Shown here: piece after piece, positions 1 to 8,500 of the stretch
Numbering within the stretch: position 1 is the stretch's first letter
Layout: each line of letters opens with the position of its first letter
NCBI GenBank assembly: GCA_015654695.1
Contig: JAATGJ010000157.1
Span: forward strand, 1-34,767
Reading direction: 5' to 3'
DNA: 34,767 bases
Source: Chitinophagales bacterium
GTDB taxonomy: Bacteria; Bacteroidota; Bacteroidia; Chitinophagales; Chitinophagaceae
Position numbers and translations under genes: made by a program
Notes under the pieces: model-generated
The model's database searches: none
What the model was told of the DNA's origin: nothing
The model's input: the letters and a program-made list of their open reading frames with translations, nothing else

Positions 1-33
1 CATAGTTTGTATCTTTATTGCTGCAAATGTAAT

Positions 34-61
34 AACAAGGAACAAAGAACAAGGAACAAGA
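34..61. repeat. Four tandem copies of a 7-bp AACAAGG-like repeat
   Basis: The units are aacaagg, aacaaag, aacaagg and aacaag, one after another and directly upstream of the arfB start codon. The tract is purine-rich and could help ribosome loading, but that is inference. It may equally be slipped-strand low-complexity sequence. Confidence 0.6.
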
Positions 62-64
62 ATC

Positions 65-469
65 ATGATAGACTTTTCTTTAGAAATACAATTCCAAACC
101 ACCCGCAGCGGAGGAAAAGGCGGGCAAAATGTGAATAAAGTGGAGACCGCTGTTATTGGATCATTGCCAATAGACAATTCTTTGTTGCTAACAGAGGAAC
201 AAAAAATACTTATCCATGAAAAATTGGCTAACCGGATAACCGGTGATGGTTTTCTGCAGGTAAAATCTCAAACCCATCGCACACAATTGTCCAACAAAGA
301 AGAAGTAATAGAAAAGATCAACCAACTGGTAGCCGATGCGTTAAAAAAGAAGAAACCCCGTATAGCCACCAAAGTAAGTAAAGCAGCAAAGCAACGACGG
401 ATAGAGTCTAAAAAGAAAAAAGGAGAGATAAAAGCAGGCCGTAAGGGTTTCAGGCCGGGGGATTATTAA
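65..469 (+). CDS. arfB: Alternative ribosome-rescue factor ArfB (release-factor-like peptidyl-tRNA hydrolase)
   Basis: The 134-residue product is a single-domain relative of class I release factors. It should enter ribosomes stalled on broken mRNA and hydrolyse the peptidyl-tRNA. The catalytic GGQ is visible at residues 19-21 within a GGKGGQNVNKVET context, and the C-terminal third is very basic (KKKKPR, ESKKKKGEIKAGRKG), as expected for the tail that senses an empty mRNA channel. The length is typical of the family (about 130-140 residues), and the protein lacks the codon-recognition domain of full release factors. The ATG at 65 is the natural start because the conserved N-terminus begins there. 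No matching TAnnTTTG box is seen before it. The gene appears to stand alone. Confidence 0.93.
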   Translation: MIDFSLEIQFQTTRSGGKGGQNVNKVETAVIGSLPIDNSLLLTEEQKILIHEKLANRITGDGFLQVKSQTHRTQLSNKEEVIEKINQLVADALKKKKPRIATKVSKAAKQRRIESKKKKGEIKAGRKGFRPGDY

Positions 470-575
470 AGACCCTCTATCTTCCTAAAGAGAGTATTTA
501 AGCGGCAGCCTATTTTATTTACCGCATATTTTTTATACATAAACGTTTATAATACCAGTATTCTTTACAGTTAAA

Positions 576-1616
576 ATGGTTAAAGCCCTCCTGACTATAC
601 TCATAATAATTGGTTCCGTGATCCTGCTGGCTTACGGGCTGGGGTCTTGCCGAAAGGATAATCCCAACAATCTTAACATGATGGATCAGCAAATACCAGC
701 AGGCTTTCCTGATCCCGCTTACAGGTTTGCGGACAATCTACTCAGCAAAGAAGGTTTTGAACTTGGCCGGAAATTATTTTATGATGGTGCATTATCCTTG
801 GATGGAAATTTTCCCTGCGCCTCCTGCCACCAGCAGATAGCTGCATTCGGCACGTTTGAGCATGACCGCAGTCATGGCTATAACGGTTCGCATACCTTAC
901 GCAATGCCCCGGTACTTTTCAATCTTGCATGGCAAAAAAGTTTTCACTGGGATGGTGAATTCAAATCATTGTTTGATGAAGCAGCACAGCCTATCAATGG
1001 ACATATTGAAATGGCAGAATCTTTTAATGGTGTGATCAATAAATTATCAAAGGATGCAGCTTACAGGAAGGAATTCAAAAATGTTTTCAGAAGCGAATTT
1101 ATCAGGCCGGAATTTATTTTAAAAGCGCTGGCGCAATTCACAGGGAATATGGTATCTGCCAATTCAAAATATGACCGGTATAAAAAAGGACAGGTAAGTT
1201 ATAGTGTACAGGAATTAAATGGCTATCAAATCTTCAAGGCCAATTGCGCTACCTGTCACCCTGAACCTATGTTCACAGATTACAGCTTTCGTAACATCGG
1301 TCTGCCGGTTGATAACTTTTTGAATGATTATGGAAGAATGCGGGTGACGAAGGACAAGTCAGATTCACTTAAATTCAAAGTGCCGACATTGCGCAACGTT
1401 TATATCTCCTCTAATTATATGCACGATGGCCGCTTTAATACACTGGCGCAATGTATCAATCATTACCGTACCGGTATTCAGCAAAGTGTAACGCTTGATC
1501 CGTTATTGACGGGCGGAATTGCATTGACCAACTCACAGGCCGCAGATCTCAGTCTTTTTTTACGAACGCTGACAGATTCTTCATTCCTGGTTGACCCCGG
1601 GTTCAAAAAACCATAA
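576..1616 (+). CDS. Di-heme cytochrome c peroxidase (MauG/CcpA family), predicted lipoprotein
   Basis: This 346-residue exported protein should reduce hydrogen peroxide using electrons from small cytochromes, or perform a related MauG-type oxidation. Two heme c attachment motifs are visible, CASCH at residues 81-85 and CATCH at 224-228. A methionine in YMHDG near residue 282 is a candidate axial ligand. The N-terminus has a hydrophobic stretch (about residues 4-22) followed by a lipobox-like LGSC with Cys25, so it is probably a lipoprotein facing the periplasm. Its 3' end lies six bases from the end of the convergent gene downstream. Family assignment is firm; whether the true substrate is peroxide cannot be read from sequence. 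Confidence 0.9.
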   Translation: MVKALLTILIIIGSVILLAYGLGSCRKDNPNNLNMMDQQIPAGFPDPAYRFADNLLSKEGFELGRKLFYDGALSLDGNFPCASCHQQIAAFGTFEHDRSHGYNGSHTLRNAPVLFNLAWQKSFHWDGEFKSLFDEAAQPINGHIEMAESFNGVINKLSKDAAYRKEFKNVFRSEFIRPEFILKALAQFTGNMVSANSKYDRYKKGQVSYSVQELNGYQIFKANCATCHPEPMFTDYSFRNIGLPVDNFLNDYGRMRVTKDKSDSLKFKVPTLRNVYISSNYMHDGRFNTLAQCINHYRTGIQQSVTLDPLLTGGIALTNSQAADLSLFLRTLTDSSFLVDPGFKKP

Positions 1617-1622
1617 CTATTT

Positions 1623-2285
1623 TCAGGAAGCTTTTCTTTTACCTTTGAACGCATCCAGTGCCAGTTTTTGCGCTTCTATTTCCTTTTGCTGGTTCTCCTG
1701 GTTTTTGGCATTATCTATCAGGTCTTCCTGCAGCTTCTTTATTTTCTTCTCCATACTAGTTTGGTCATCTTTCAGGTTGCTTAATTTTTTTTCAGCTTTG
1801 GTTACTGTCTCTTCCTGGTTTTTGATCTGTAGTTCCAGGCCGGCTTCTTCCATCAGCGGCAGCAGGTTATTCAAAAATGATTTGCCTTTTTCAACACCAG
1901 CAGCTTCAAAGGTGGACTTTGCATTTTCACCATCTTTTATCAGGACCAGGTAAACAACAGATTGGTCTTTGTCCTTTTTCCCTTTCGCCTCTACTTTGAA
2001 AGCATAATCCATACTGCTTTCGCTGATATCTGTAATAAAAGCAGATTTATACACACGAAAACCTTTATCCTTGTTGAACAAACCTCTTTCCTCTTTGCTT
2101 TTATAACCGAGCTGTTCCATTTTTTTTACCAGGGCATTTTCTACCGCTTCCGGCGGGTAAGGGTAGTCAATCATAAAAGCCTGCTGCTTTTTTTTACTGT
2201 ATTCAATAGTGCCTTCATAGGCCTGTGAAAAAACAGTGGCTGAAAAAACAGGAATCATCAGCAAAAAAAGAAACGTTCTTTTCAT
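1623..2285 (-). CDS. Secreted coiled-coil protein of unknown function
   Basis: The product has about 220 residues and a clear Sec signal peptide (MKRTFLFLLMIPVFSATVFSQA). The middle is mixed alpha/beta with no recognised domain. The last 80 residues are a charged, heptad-like helix rich in K, E and Q, which suggests a coiled coil. A longer reading from a GTG at 2303 is possible, but it overlaps a good -7 promoter box (2303-2310), so the ATG at 2285 is chosen. The protein probably sits in the periplasm or at the outer membrane. It is convergent with the peroxidase gene and divergent from the flippase gene. I do not recognise the family. Confidence 0.75.
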   Translation of the reverse strand: MKRTFLFLLMIPVFSATVFSQAYEGTIEYSKKKQQAFMIDYPYPPEAVENALVKKMEQLGYKSKEERGLFNKDKGFRVYKSAFITDISESSMDYAFKVEAKGKKDKDQSVVYLVLIKDGENAKSTFEAAGVEKGKSFLNNLLPLMEEAGLELQIKNQEETVTKAEKKLSNLKDDQTSMEKKIKKLQEDLIDNAKNQENQQKEIEAQKLALDAFKGKRKAS

Positions 2286-2302
2286 ATTAAATGAATTTTG
2301 CA

Positions 2303-2310
2303 CAAAGATA
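2303..2310 (-). promoter_or_regulatory. Bacteroidota -7 promoter box (TATCTTTG)
   Basis: This is an exact match to TAnnTTTG on the minus strand, 17 bases before the ATG at 2285. A TTG lies 21 bases upstream as a candidate -33 element. The predicted transcription start is near 2297, which supports the ATG at 2285 over the GTG at 2303. Confidence 0.6.
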
Positions 2311-2390
2311 GAGGAAAGGCAAAATCAGTTGCAAGGCTGTTAAAGAAAGTAATTAGCAGCAGCTCATTCGTTTTTTGAACAACCATACTT

Positions 2391-2398
2391 TACATTTG
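2391..2398 (+). promoter_or_regulatory. Bacteroidota -7 promoter box (TACATTTG)
   Basis: This is an exact TAnnTTTG match 20 bases before the TTG start of the flippase gene. The nearest upstream TTTG (2374-2377) is only 13 bases away, so the -33 element is not convincing. It forms a divergent promoter pair with the box at 2303-2310. Confidence 0.5.
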
Positions 2399-2418
2399 CT
2401 GACAAATATCCAATCCTT

Positions 2419-3939
2419 TTGAGTGGTATAAAAAAACTGGCCGGGCAAACTCTATGGTATGGCATACCCACCATTGCGAGCCGCTTTCTCGGCTACCTGA
2501 TGAACCTGTCGCTGCCGCTTATTTTCGCACAGCCTTCTAAAACAGCTGACCTGACACAGGTCTATGCCATTATCCCTTTCCTGAATGTGTTATTTACTTA
2601 CGGTTTAGAAACCGCTTACTTCAGGTTTTCCCGGGAGATTGACCAAAAAAAATTATACGACACGCTTTCCGTTTCACTCATCGGTTCCACTATCTTTCTT
2701 ACCAGCTTAGTTTTCATTTTCAAAGACAATATTGCACATGCGGCCAATCTTGACAAACACGCAGAATATATCAACTGGATGGCCGGTATTATTTTCTTTG
2801 ATGCTATAAGTACGCTGGCTTTTGCAAGGTTGCGGCAGGAAAACCGGCCCAAACGTTATGCTTTTGCCCGGATAGCCGGGATAGTGATGAATATCCTGGT
2901 GGTGATTTTATTTCTCGGGATCATTCCTAAATATGCGCAGAATAACCCGGATAGTTTTTGGGGGCAATTTTATAACGGAAAAGACCCCATCGGCTATTAC
3001 CTTATTGGCAACCTTTGCGGCAGCATCTTTACATTCCTTATACTCTGGAAAGAATTCAAGCAGATACGTTTTCATTTTGACGGTGGTCTCTGGAAAAAGA
3101 TCATGCACTATGCTTATCCGCTGGTAATAGTAGGTATGGGTGGTATGGTAAATGATATGCTGAGCCGGCTGATCTACCAGCATGTGGTGGATCTTCCGGA
3201 GCAGCAGGCCAAACATGAACTCGGTATTTTTGGAAATATCTATCGGTTGGCTGTTCTTATCACTATCATGATACAGGCTTTCCGTATGGCCGCCGAGCCA
3301 TTCTTTTTTAATCAAAGCAAAGAAGAGAATGCACCAAAGACTTATGCAAGGATCATGAAATTTTTTGTGATCGCCTGTTGCTTTATGTTTCTTTTTATCA
3401 GCTTATACATAGATGTATTTGGATGGTTCTTTATGGCTATTCACAAACCGGCCTGGGTAGAAGGATTAAATATTGTTCCTTTACTGGCACTAGGCAATGT
3501 CTTTCTGGGTGTTTATTACAACCTGAGTATCTGGTACAAACTAACCAATAAGAATATGACAGGCGCTATGATCACTATTGCCGGCGCTGTTATCACGATT
3601 GTATTGAACATCCTGCTGATACCAAAGTTTCACTACCTCGGTGCAGCCATTGCCACTTTCTGTTGTTACCTGTTTATGATGATCATCAGCTATCTTATGG
3701 GACAGAAATATTATCCTGTACCCTATGCAAGAAAAAAACTGATCGCTTACCTGGTGCTGGTAGTATTAATGTATGGGGCACACCGCGGTTTGACTTATGT
3801 ATGGGACAATCGCTGGTTCAATATTGGTTCGGCTACTTTGCTGTTATTGTTCTTTACTTTCTTTGTTTCGAAAATTGAAAGGAAGGAACTGGAGAGAATG
3901 CCTGTTATTGGAAAGTTTTTTAAACCGAAAATTTCTTAG
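2419..3939 (+). CDS. Polysaccharide/lipid-linked oligosaccharide flippase (Wzx/MATE-like, MOP superfamily)
   Basis: The 506-residue polytopic membrane protein has roughly 14 predicted hydrophobic segments. It opens with IKKLAGQTLWYG, typical of the RfbX/Wzx branch found in Bacteroidota. It should move lipid-linked sugar units, or possibly a peptidoglycan precursor, across the inner membrane. The start is a TTG: the conserved family N-terminus begins exactly there and no ATG lies nearby in frame. A -7 box 20 bases upstream fits. No glycosyltransferase genes surround it, so the cargo cannot be inferred from context. Its TAG stop overlaps by two bases the TAA of an orphan hydrolase gene tail on the other strand (3936-3992). 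Confidence 0.88.
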   Translation: MSGIKKLAGQTLWYGIPTIASRFLGYLMNLSLPLIFAQPSKTADLTQVYAIIPFLNVLFTYGLETAYFRFSREIDQKKLYDTLSVSLIGSTIFLTSLVFIFKDNIAHAANLDKHAEYINWMAGIIFFDAISTLAFARLRQENRPKRYAFARIAGIVMNILVVILFLGIIPKYAQNNPDSFWGQFYNGKDPIGYYLIGNLCGSIFTFLILWKEFKQIRFHFDGGLWKKIMHYAYPLVIVGMGGMVNDMLSRLIYQHVVDLPEQQAKHELGIFGNIYRLAVLITIMIQAFRMAAEPFFFNQSKEENAPKTYARIMKFFVIACCFMFLFISLYIDVFGWFFMAIHKPAWVEGLNIVPLLALGNVFLGVYYNLSIWYKLTNKNMTGAMITIAGAVITIVLNILLIPKFHYLGAAIATFCCYLFMMIISYLMGQKYYPVPYARKKLIAYLVLVVLMYGAHRGLTYVWDNRWFNIGSATLLLLFFTFFVSKIERKELERMPVIGKFFKPKIS

Positions 3940-3992
3940 CACAACTTCACGTACGGATTATTCATTTTCTCAAAACCTACCGTCGTTACCGG
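3936..3992 (-). pseudogene. Orphan 3' tail of a second metallo-hydrolase gene
   Basis: Read on the minus strand, this stretch encodes PVTTVGFEKMNNPYVKLC followed by TAA. Seventeen of its 18 residues match the last 18 residues of the intact hydrolase at 4732-5376. Positions 3941-3992 align without gaps to 4737-4788 with 47 of 52 bases identical. All five differences are transitions, and all are synonymous in the hydrolase frame. Homology stops abruptly at CCGG, where an in-frame stop appears two codons upstream. This is therefore a fragment of a once-functional homologue, left on the far side of the vapBC pair. Confidence 0.85.
3941..3992. repeat. 52-bp direct repeat, left copy (vapBC flank)
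   Basis: The partner copy is at 4737-4788 with 47 of 52 bases identical. The two copies are in the same orientation and bracket the whole toxin-antitoxin pair, so the unit is about 796 bp from one copy to the other. Confidence 0.9.
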
Positions 3993-4004
3993 AAATCATT
4001 ACTC

Positions 4005-4391
4005 CTACAATTGATGTAAGCTTTCTATTTCCGAGAAATGTTTATCAGTGGTATATAATGGCAGGTTATGCTGTATAGCCACCGCAGCGATCCATATATC
4101 ATTTTCAGGTATGGGTTTGCCTTTCTTTTTAAGCGCTGCTTTTATTTTCCCATAAATATCAGAAGTAGTATTATCTATGTACGCAGTCTTGCAGTGCAGT
4201 AAAAAATCCTCTATTTGTTTGATATGCCTGGCAGGATCACCAGAGGCATAGGCCCCATAACTTAATTCGCCTACAACAACCGGTGTTACATATATTTCTT
4301 TAAACGTATCTAACCTTGCAGCTATTATTTTATCCTGTTTAAAAACATGGAGAATCACACTGGTGTCCAAAAGGCAGTTATTTCCAGTCAT
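4005..4391 (-). CDS. vapC: PIN-domain toxin, VapC type
   Basis: The 128-residue PIN-domain ribonuclease is the predicted toxin of a type II toxin-antitoxin pair; VapC enzymes usually cleave tRNA or rRNA loops. The four acidic residues of the metal site are visible: Asp9 in LLDTSVIL, Glu42 in GELSYGAY, Asp98 in ENDIWIAA and Asp116 in TTDKHF. I place the start at the ATG at 4391, which overlaps the antitoxin end by 14 bases (ATGACTGGAAATAA); a longer reading to 4421 would run deeper into the antitoxin gene. The overlap implies translational coupling. The active site looks complete, so the toxin should be functional. Confidence 0.9.
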   Translation of the reverse strand: MTGNNCLLDTSVILHVFKQDKIIAARLDTFKEIYVTPVVVGELSYGAYASGDPARHIKQIEDFLLHCKTAYIDNTTSDIYGKIKAALKKKGKPIPENDIWIAAVAIQHNLPLYTTDKHFSEIESLHQL

Positions 4392-4605
4392 CAGGATTGA
4401 TTTGTTCACATCCGTCTTCAATGATCTTTTCCAATTCCTCAGCCTCTTCTTTACTTATGCTATTGGTAAGTTCTGTAAAACTTTTGCGGGGCACGGCTTT
4501 TAATGCAGATTTGGAAAGAGCCATTTCCACTTCATTTAATACCGCATCATTATTCTCCCGAAGAAGGGCTTCTATTAAATATAATTTCCTGGCTTCGCCG
4601 TGCAT
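4378..4605 (-). CDS. Antitoxin partner of the PIN toxin (VapB-like)
   Basis: This small acidic 75-residue protein precedes and overlaps the toxin gene in the normal antitoxin-first order. The N-terminal half (MHGEARKLYLIEALLR and on) looks helical and could hold the DNA-binding or dimer part. The C-terminal half is strongly acidic (EEAEELEKIIEDGCEQ), as expected for the segment that wraps the toxin. I cannot assign it to a named antitoxin family; the call rests on context and size. A promoter box at 4626-4633 sits 20 bases before the start, and antitoxins of this kind normally repress their own promoter together with the toxin. Confidence 0.8.
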   Translation of the reverse strand: MHGEARKLYLIEALLRENNDAVLNEVEMALSKSALKAVPRKSFTELTNSISKEEAEELEKIIEDGCEQINPDDWK

Positions 4606-4625
4606 GGTAAGATGTTTGACTCCTA

Positions 4626-4633
4626 CAAATTTA
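4626..4633 (-). promoter_or_regulatory. Promoter of the vapBC pair: -7 box TAAATTTG
   Basis: This is an exact TAnnTTTG match on the minus strand, with a TTG at 4658-4656 lying 22 bases upstream as the -33 element. The predicted transcript starts about 15 bases before the antitoxin ATG. It is one of the best-formed promoters in the window. Confidence 0.65.
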
Positions 4634-4731
4634 CTTTTTCTTTTTATTATTTAAGCAATTACCGGTAAAGCTTCCCGAACCGCCCGATCAATGTATCAGA
4701 TCTGCTTAAAACTAAAAGTCCATTGCTTTTA

Positions 4732-5376
4732 TCAATACAGCTTCACATACGGGTTATTCATTTTCTCAAAACCCACCGTCGTCACCGGCCCATGACCGGA
4801 ATACACTTTGGTTTCATCCGGGAGGGTAAAGAACTGTGTTTGGATGCTATTTATTAAAGTTTTGAAATCCCCGCCCGGCAGGTCAGTCCTGCCGATGCTG
4901 CCATTAAACAAAACATCACCGCCGATCACAAAACCACCTGCTTCATAGTAAAATGCAACACTGCCCGGCGAATGACCCGGTGTGAAAAATATTTCCAGTT
5001 CATCATCACCCACCCTGATGCTTGTTCCTTCTTTTAACCAGGCCAATGGGCCATCGTAATTATCAAAAGGCAGTTGCCACATTTCCCCGGACTGCGGGGC
5101 GAAATCCAGTACCGGCTTCTCTTTCGCATGGATATGGAGTGTTAGTCCCCAGGTATCATGCACGAATTTATTGCCAAAAACATGGTCGAGATGGCAATGG
5201 GTATTGAGCAGCAAAACCGGCGCCAGGCCTGCTTTTTCAATATCCTTTTTTAATTTATCTTTTTCTTCCGGAAAATAACAACCGGGGTCTATAATGCAGC
5301 AGTCCCCTTTTTCGTTATGCAGGATATAAGTGTTCTCCTGCACCGGGCTAAATGTGAACGCCTTAACGCTTAACAT
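4732..5376 (-). CDS. MBL-fold metallo-hydrolase, glyoxalase II-like
   Basis: The 214-residue enzyme has the complete zinc-binding set of the metallo-beta-lactamase fold: THCHLDH (His60, His62, Asp64, His65), His135 in FFTPGHSPG, Asp154 in GGDVLFNGSIGRTD and His195 in YSGHGP. The FNGSIGRTD-type stretch is typical of the glyoxalase II-like (YcbL/GloB-type) branch, which hydrolyses thioesters. It should be cytosolic. Its last 17 codons are duplicated at 3941-3992, on the far side of the toxin-antitoxin pair. The upstream TATATTTA (one base off the -7 consensus) might be its promoter. Confidence 0.88.
   Translation of the reverse strand: MLSVKAFTFSPVQENTYILHNEKGDCCIIDPGCYFPEEKDKLKKDIEKAGLAPVLLLNTHCHLDHVFGNKFVHDTWGLTLHIHAKEKPVLDFAPQSGEMWQLPFDNYDGPLAWLKEGTSIRVGDDELEIFFTPGHSPGSVAFYYEAGGFVIGGDVLFNGSIGRTDLPGGDFKTLINSIQTQFFTLPDETKVYSGHGPVTTVGFEKMNNPYVKLY
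4737..4788. repeat. 52-bp direct repeat, right copy (within the 3' end of the hydrolase gene)
   Basis: This is the partner of 3941-3992. It is the functional copy because it forms the coding end of the intact hydrolase gene. Confidence 0.9.
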
Positions 5377-5587
5377 GGATGGTTTTTTGTACTTTTAAAT
5401 ATAAATCACCGGGTGAACGGTACTGAGAAATGAAGATACATCCTCATTAACCGATTCATCGTAATTTGAATAGTATTTTGGGATGCCCCTGCGGATAAAC
5501 CCATTTTTTATTCAATAATAACCACAACCGGCAACAGTAAGGATAACTGGAACGATTATTATAGAGCTTAGAAACAGCAATGATTTT

Positions 5588-8500
5588 ATGAAGAAACTAT
5601 CAACCCTGATCGCCTGCCTTTCCGTTCTTTGGTGTATGAATGCTGCCGCACAGGTAAGCACGGTGGAATTTGGAAAGAACCGGGTTCAATACCAGAAATT
5701 CAAATGGAAGTATTACCAGACAGAAAATTTTAATACCTATTTCAGCCAGGATGGCCTTGGACTGGGAAAATATGTGGCCCAGATTGCTGAAGACCAGTTG
5801 CCGGGCCTGGAGGAATTTGTTGAGTATGGATTACAACGCCGGACGAATATTGTGGTGTATAACAATTTTGATGAGATGCAGCAATCCAATATCGGTCTCG
5901 GTATAGAATGGCAGAATACAGGCGGTATCACCAAACTGGTGAATAACAAAATGCTGGTCTATTTTGATGGCAATCATGATAATCTTCGCCGCCAGATACG
6001 CCAGGGTATTGCCCGCGTACTGGTAGAAAATATTTTGTTTGGTGATGATCTTGGTGAGTTTGCCGCTAACCAGGCTTTGCTTGATCTTCCCAAATGGCTG
6101 ACTGATGGCTATATCGAATATGCAGCGGAGAACTGGAGCCCGGCACTGGATGATGATCTCCGCGGGATCATGCTTGCCGGCAAATACAATAATTTTTACC
6201 AGTTCGCTTTTGATAAACCCAATCTTGCGGGGCATGCTTTCTGGAAATATATCGCTGATAAATATGGTAAAAGCAAAACGACTTATTTATTATACCTCTC
6301 CCGTGTGTACCGCAACCTCAACAGCGCTTCACAAAAAGTAGCGAAGAAAAAATTCAAAGAGGTATTGAAAGATTTTATGATCGAAGTGCCGCAGGGATAT
6401 TATAAAGATCTCCGGGGCCGCCGTAATTCACCGAAGGGACAATTATCCATTAGTGAAGTGATCGGGAAAAAAGATTTTATCCGGTTCAACGCCAACCCCC
6501 AGCCGAAAAGTTTTACATATGCGCTGGTGGAATTTTTCCAGGGAAAATATTCCGTAGTACTGATGGAAAATTTTGTGAGCCGCAAAGTACTGCTCAAGTT
6601 TGGTACCCGGTCAAAAGGCGATGAAAAAAATCCCAACTACCCCATTCTTGCCTGGGACGGAAAAGGAACCAGACTGGCTGTTATATACAGCGAAGAAGGT
6701 AAACTAAAGCTGTTTGTATATGATGTGGTGAATCGTTTCAAGATCACGAAGCAGCAGCTTCCCATGTTTGACCAGATAGAGGATGCTAAGTACATGCTGG
6801 ATGCCAATACGCTTTTATTAAGCGCTATTCGCAGCGGGCAAACGGATATTTACACCTATAAAATAGATAAACAAAGTTTTGACCAGGTGACCAATGATGT
6901 ATATGATGACCTTGATCCTTCGTTCGTAGCATTTCCGAATAAGACAGGAATTATTTTTTCCAGTAACCGCCCGTCGGCCAATGCCGCCAGCACCGATGAT
7001 TCATTGCCGGCTCCTCATTTCAATATTTTCCTGGTTGATAACTGGAACAAATCCGAGTTCAAACAAATATCCCAGCTCTCTTCATTAAGGTATGGTAACG
7101 CAAGGTTCCCTTCACAATACAATACCTCTCACTTCACTTTCGTCAGTGATGAGAACGGCGTTAACAACCGCTATGCAGGATTTTTCAGAACAGAAAGAGC
7201 GGGGCTGGATACATTGGTATTTATAGGTGATGAAATATTACGCAACCCGCCAATAAGTGAAGTGGACAGCGTATTGAAGGAATGGAATAAAACTGATATT
7301 GATTCAGTAGGTTTCGTCTCCGTTACCAATGATTCTTCTTACGTATTCCCGCTGACCAATTACCAGAGCAGTTTGCTGGAAACAAGAACGGCGGGGGATA
7401 ATCAACAGGTAAGTGAAGTAGTAAAACTGGGCGATGTAAAATTGCTTTATCGTTTAAAGGTGGACGAGAATGTTCTCCGTCGACGGAATATTTCCGCAAG
7501 ACCGACTGAATATATGAAACAGATGATAGATGCCGACAGGAGAACACTATTGAAAAACGCGGCGCAGGAAGAAGAAACTAACCAGGATACTACCAGTAAA
7601 CAAACCGATTTTTTTCAGAATGAATTTCAAAATGAAAAACCTGATACGGCGAGTAAAACAGGTACAGTGATAGAATCAACGGAGATAGCGAAAACAACAG
7701 TATTACGAAAAGCAAAAGTATATGAGTACCGTCCGCCGAAATTCTTTGCGGATTATGTAGTGACAGGATTCAGCAATTCAGTATTACCTGTCAATAAGTT
7801 TCAACCTTATGGCGGCGGTTACGGACCTGTATATATGTCAAATGGCAATGACTTCAATGGCCTGATCCGGATGGGCACATCCGACCTTATGGAAGATGTG
7901 AAATTTTCAGGTGGTATCAGGATCGCTCCTAATCTTAAGGATAATGACGTGCTGTTTGAGTACACAAACCTTCGCAAAAGACTTGACTGGGGATTGTTAT
8001 ATTACCGCATGAGCAACAATGACGGTATTATTAAAAATAATAAACAGTACGACAAAGTATTTTCCAATTACTACCTGGCACGATTAAAATATCCTTTCAG
8101 CAGGACAAGAAGCCTGCGTGCTACTGTTGGCCCGCGCTTTGAAAGGGCAGTACAGGTTTCTGTCAACCCTTCTTCGTTAAAAGAACCAGATGAGAAGTCA
8201 ATATATAGCCAGGTGAGTCTCGAATATGTATATGATAATACCCTTAACCCTGCAACCAATATATGGCATGGGCTCCGTTATAAAGTATTCGCAGATTGGT
8301 TCACACAGTTAAGTGGTGTAAACGTTACGGATGGAAAATTTGTTTTCAATGCAGGCTTTGATGCACGTCATTACCTGCCATTATACCGCAACCTGATATG
8401 GGCAGTAAGAGCCGCCGGGGATTTTTCATGGGGCAGCCAGAAAGTTATTTATTACTTAGGTGGTGTTGATAACTGGTTCACCCCAAAATTCAATGATGCC

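Noticed and set aside
1591-1953. 120-codon frame opposite the coiled-coil protein
   Set aside because: The Ser/Phe-rich low-complexity translation is the expected shadow of a Lys/Glu-rich coiled coil.
2908-3315. 135-codon frame antisense to the flippase gene
   Set aside because: It is fully contained in the flippase gene, with no recognisable domain and no plausible start context.
5831-6235. 134-codon frame antisense to the propeller gene
   Set aside because: It is a shadow of the long sense gene; the composition is not that of a membrane or soluble protein of its own.
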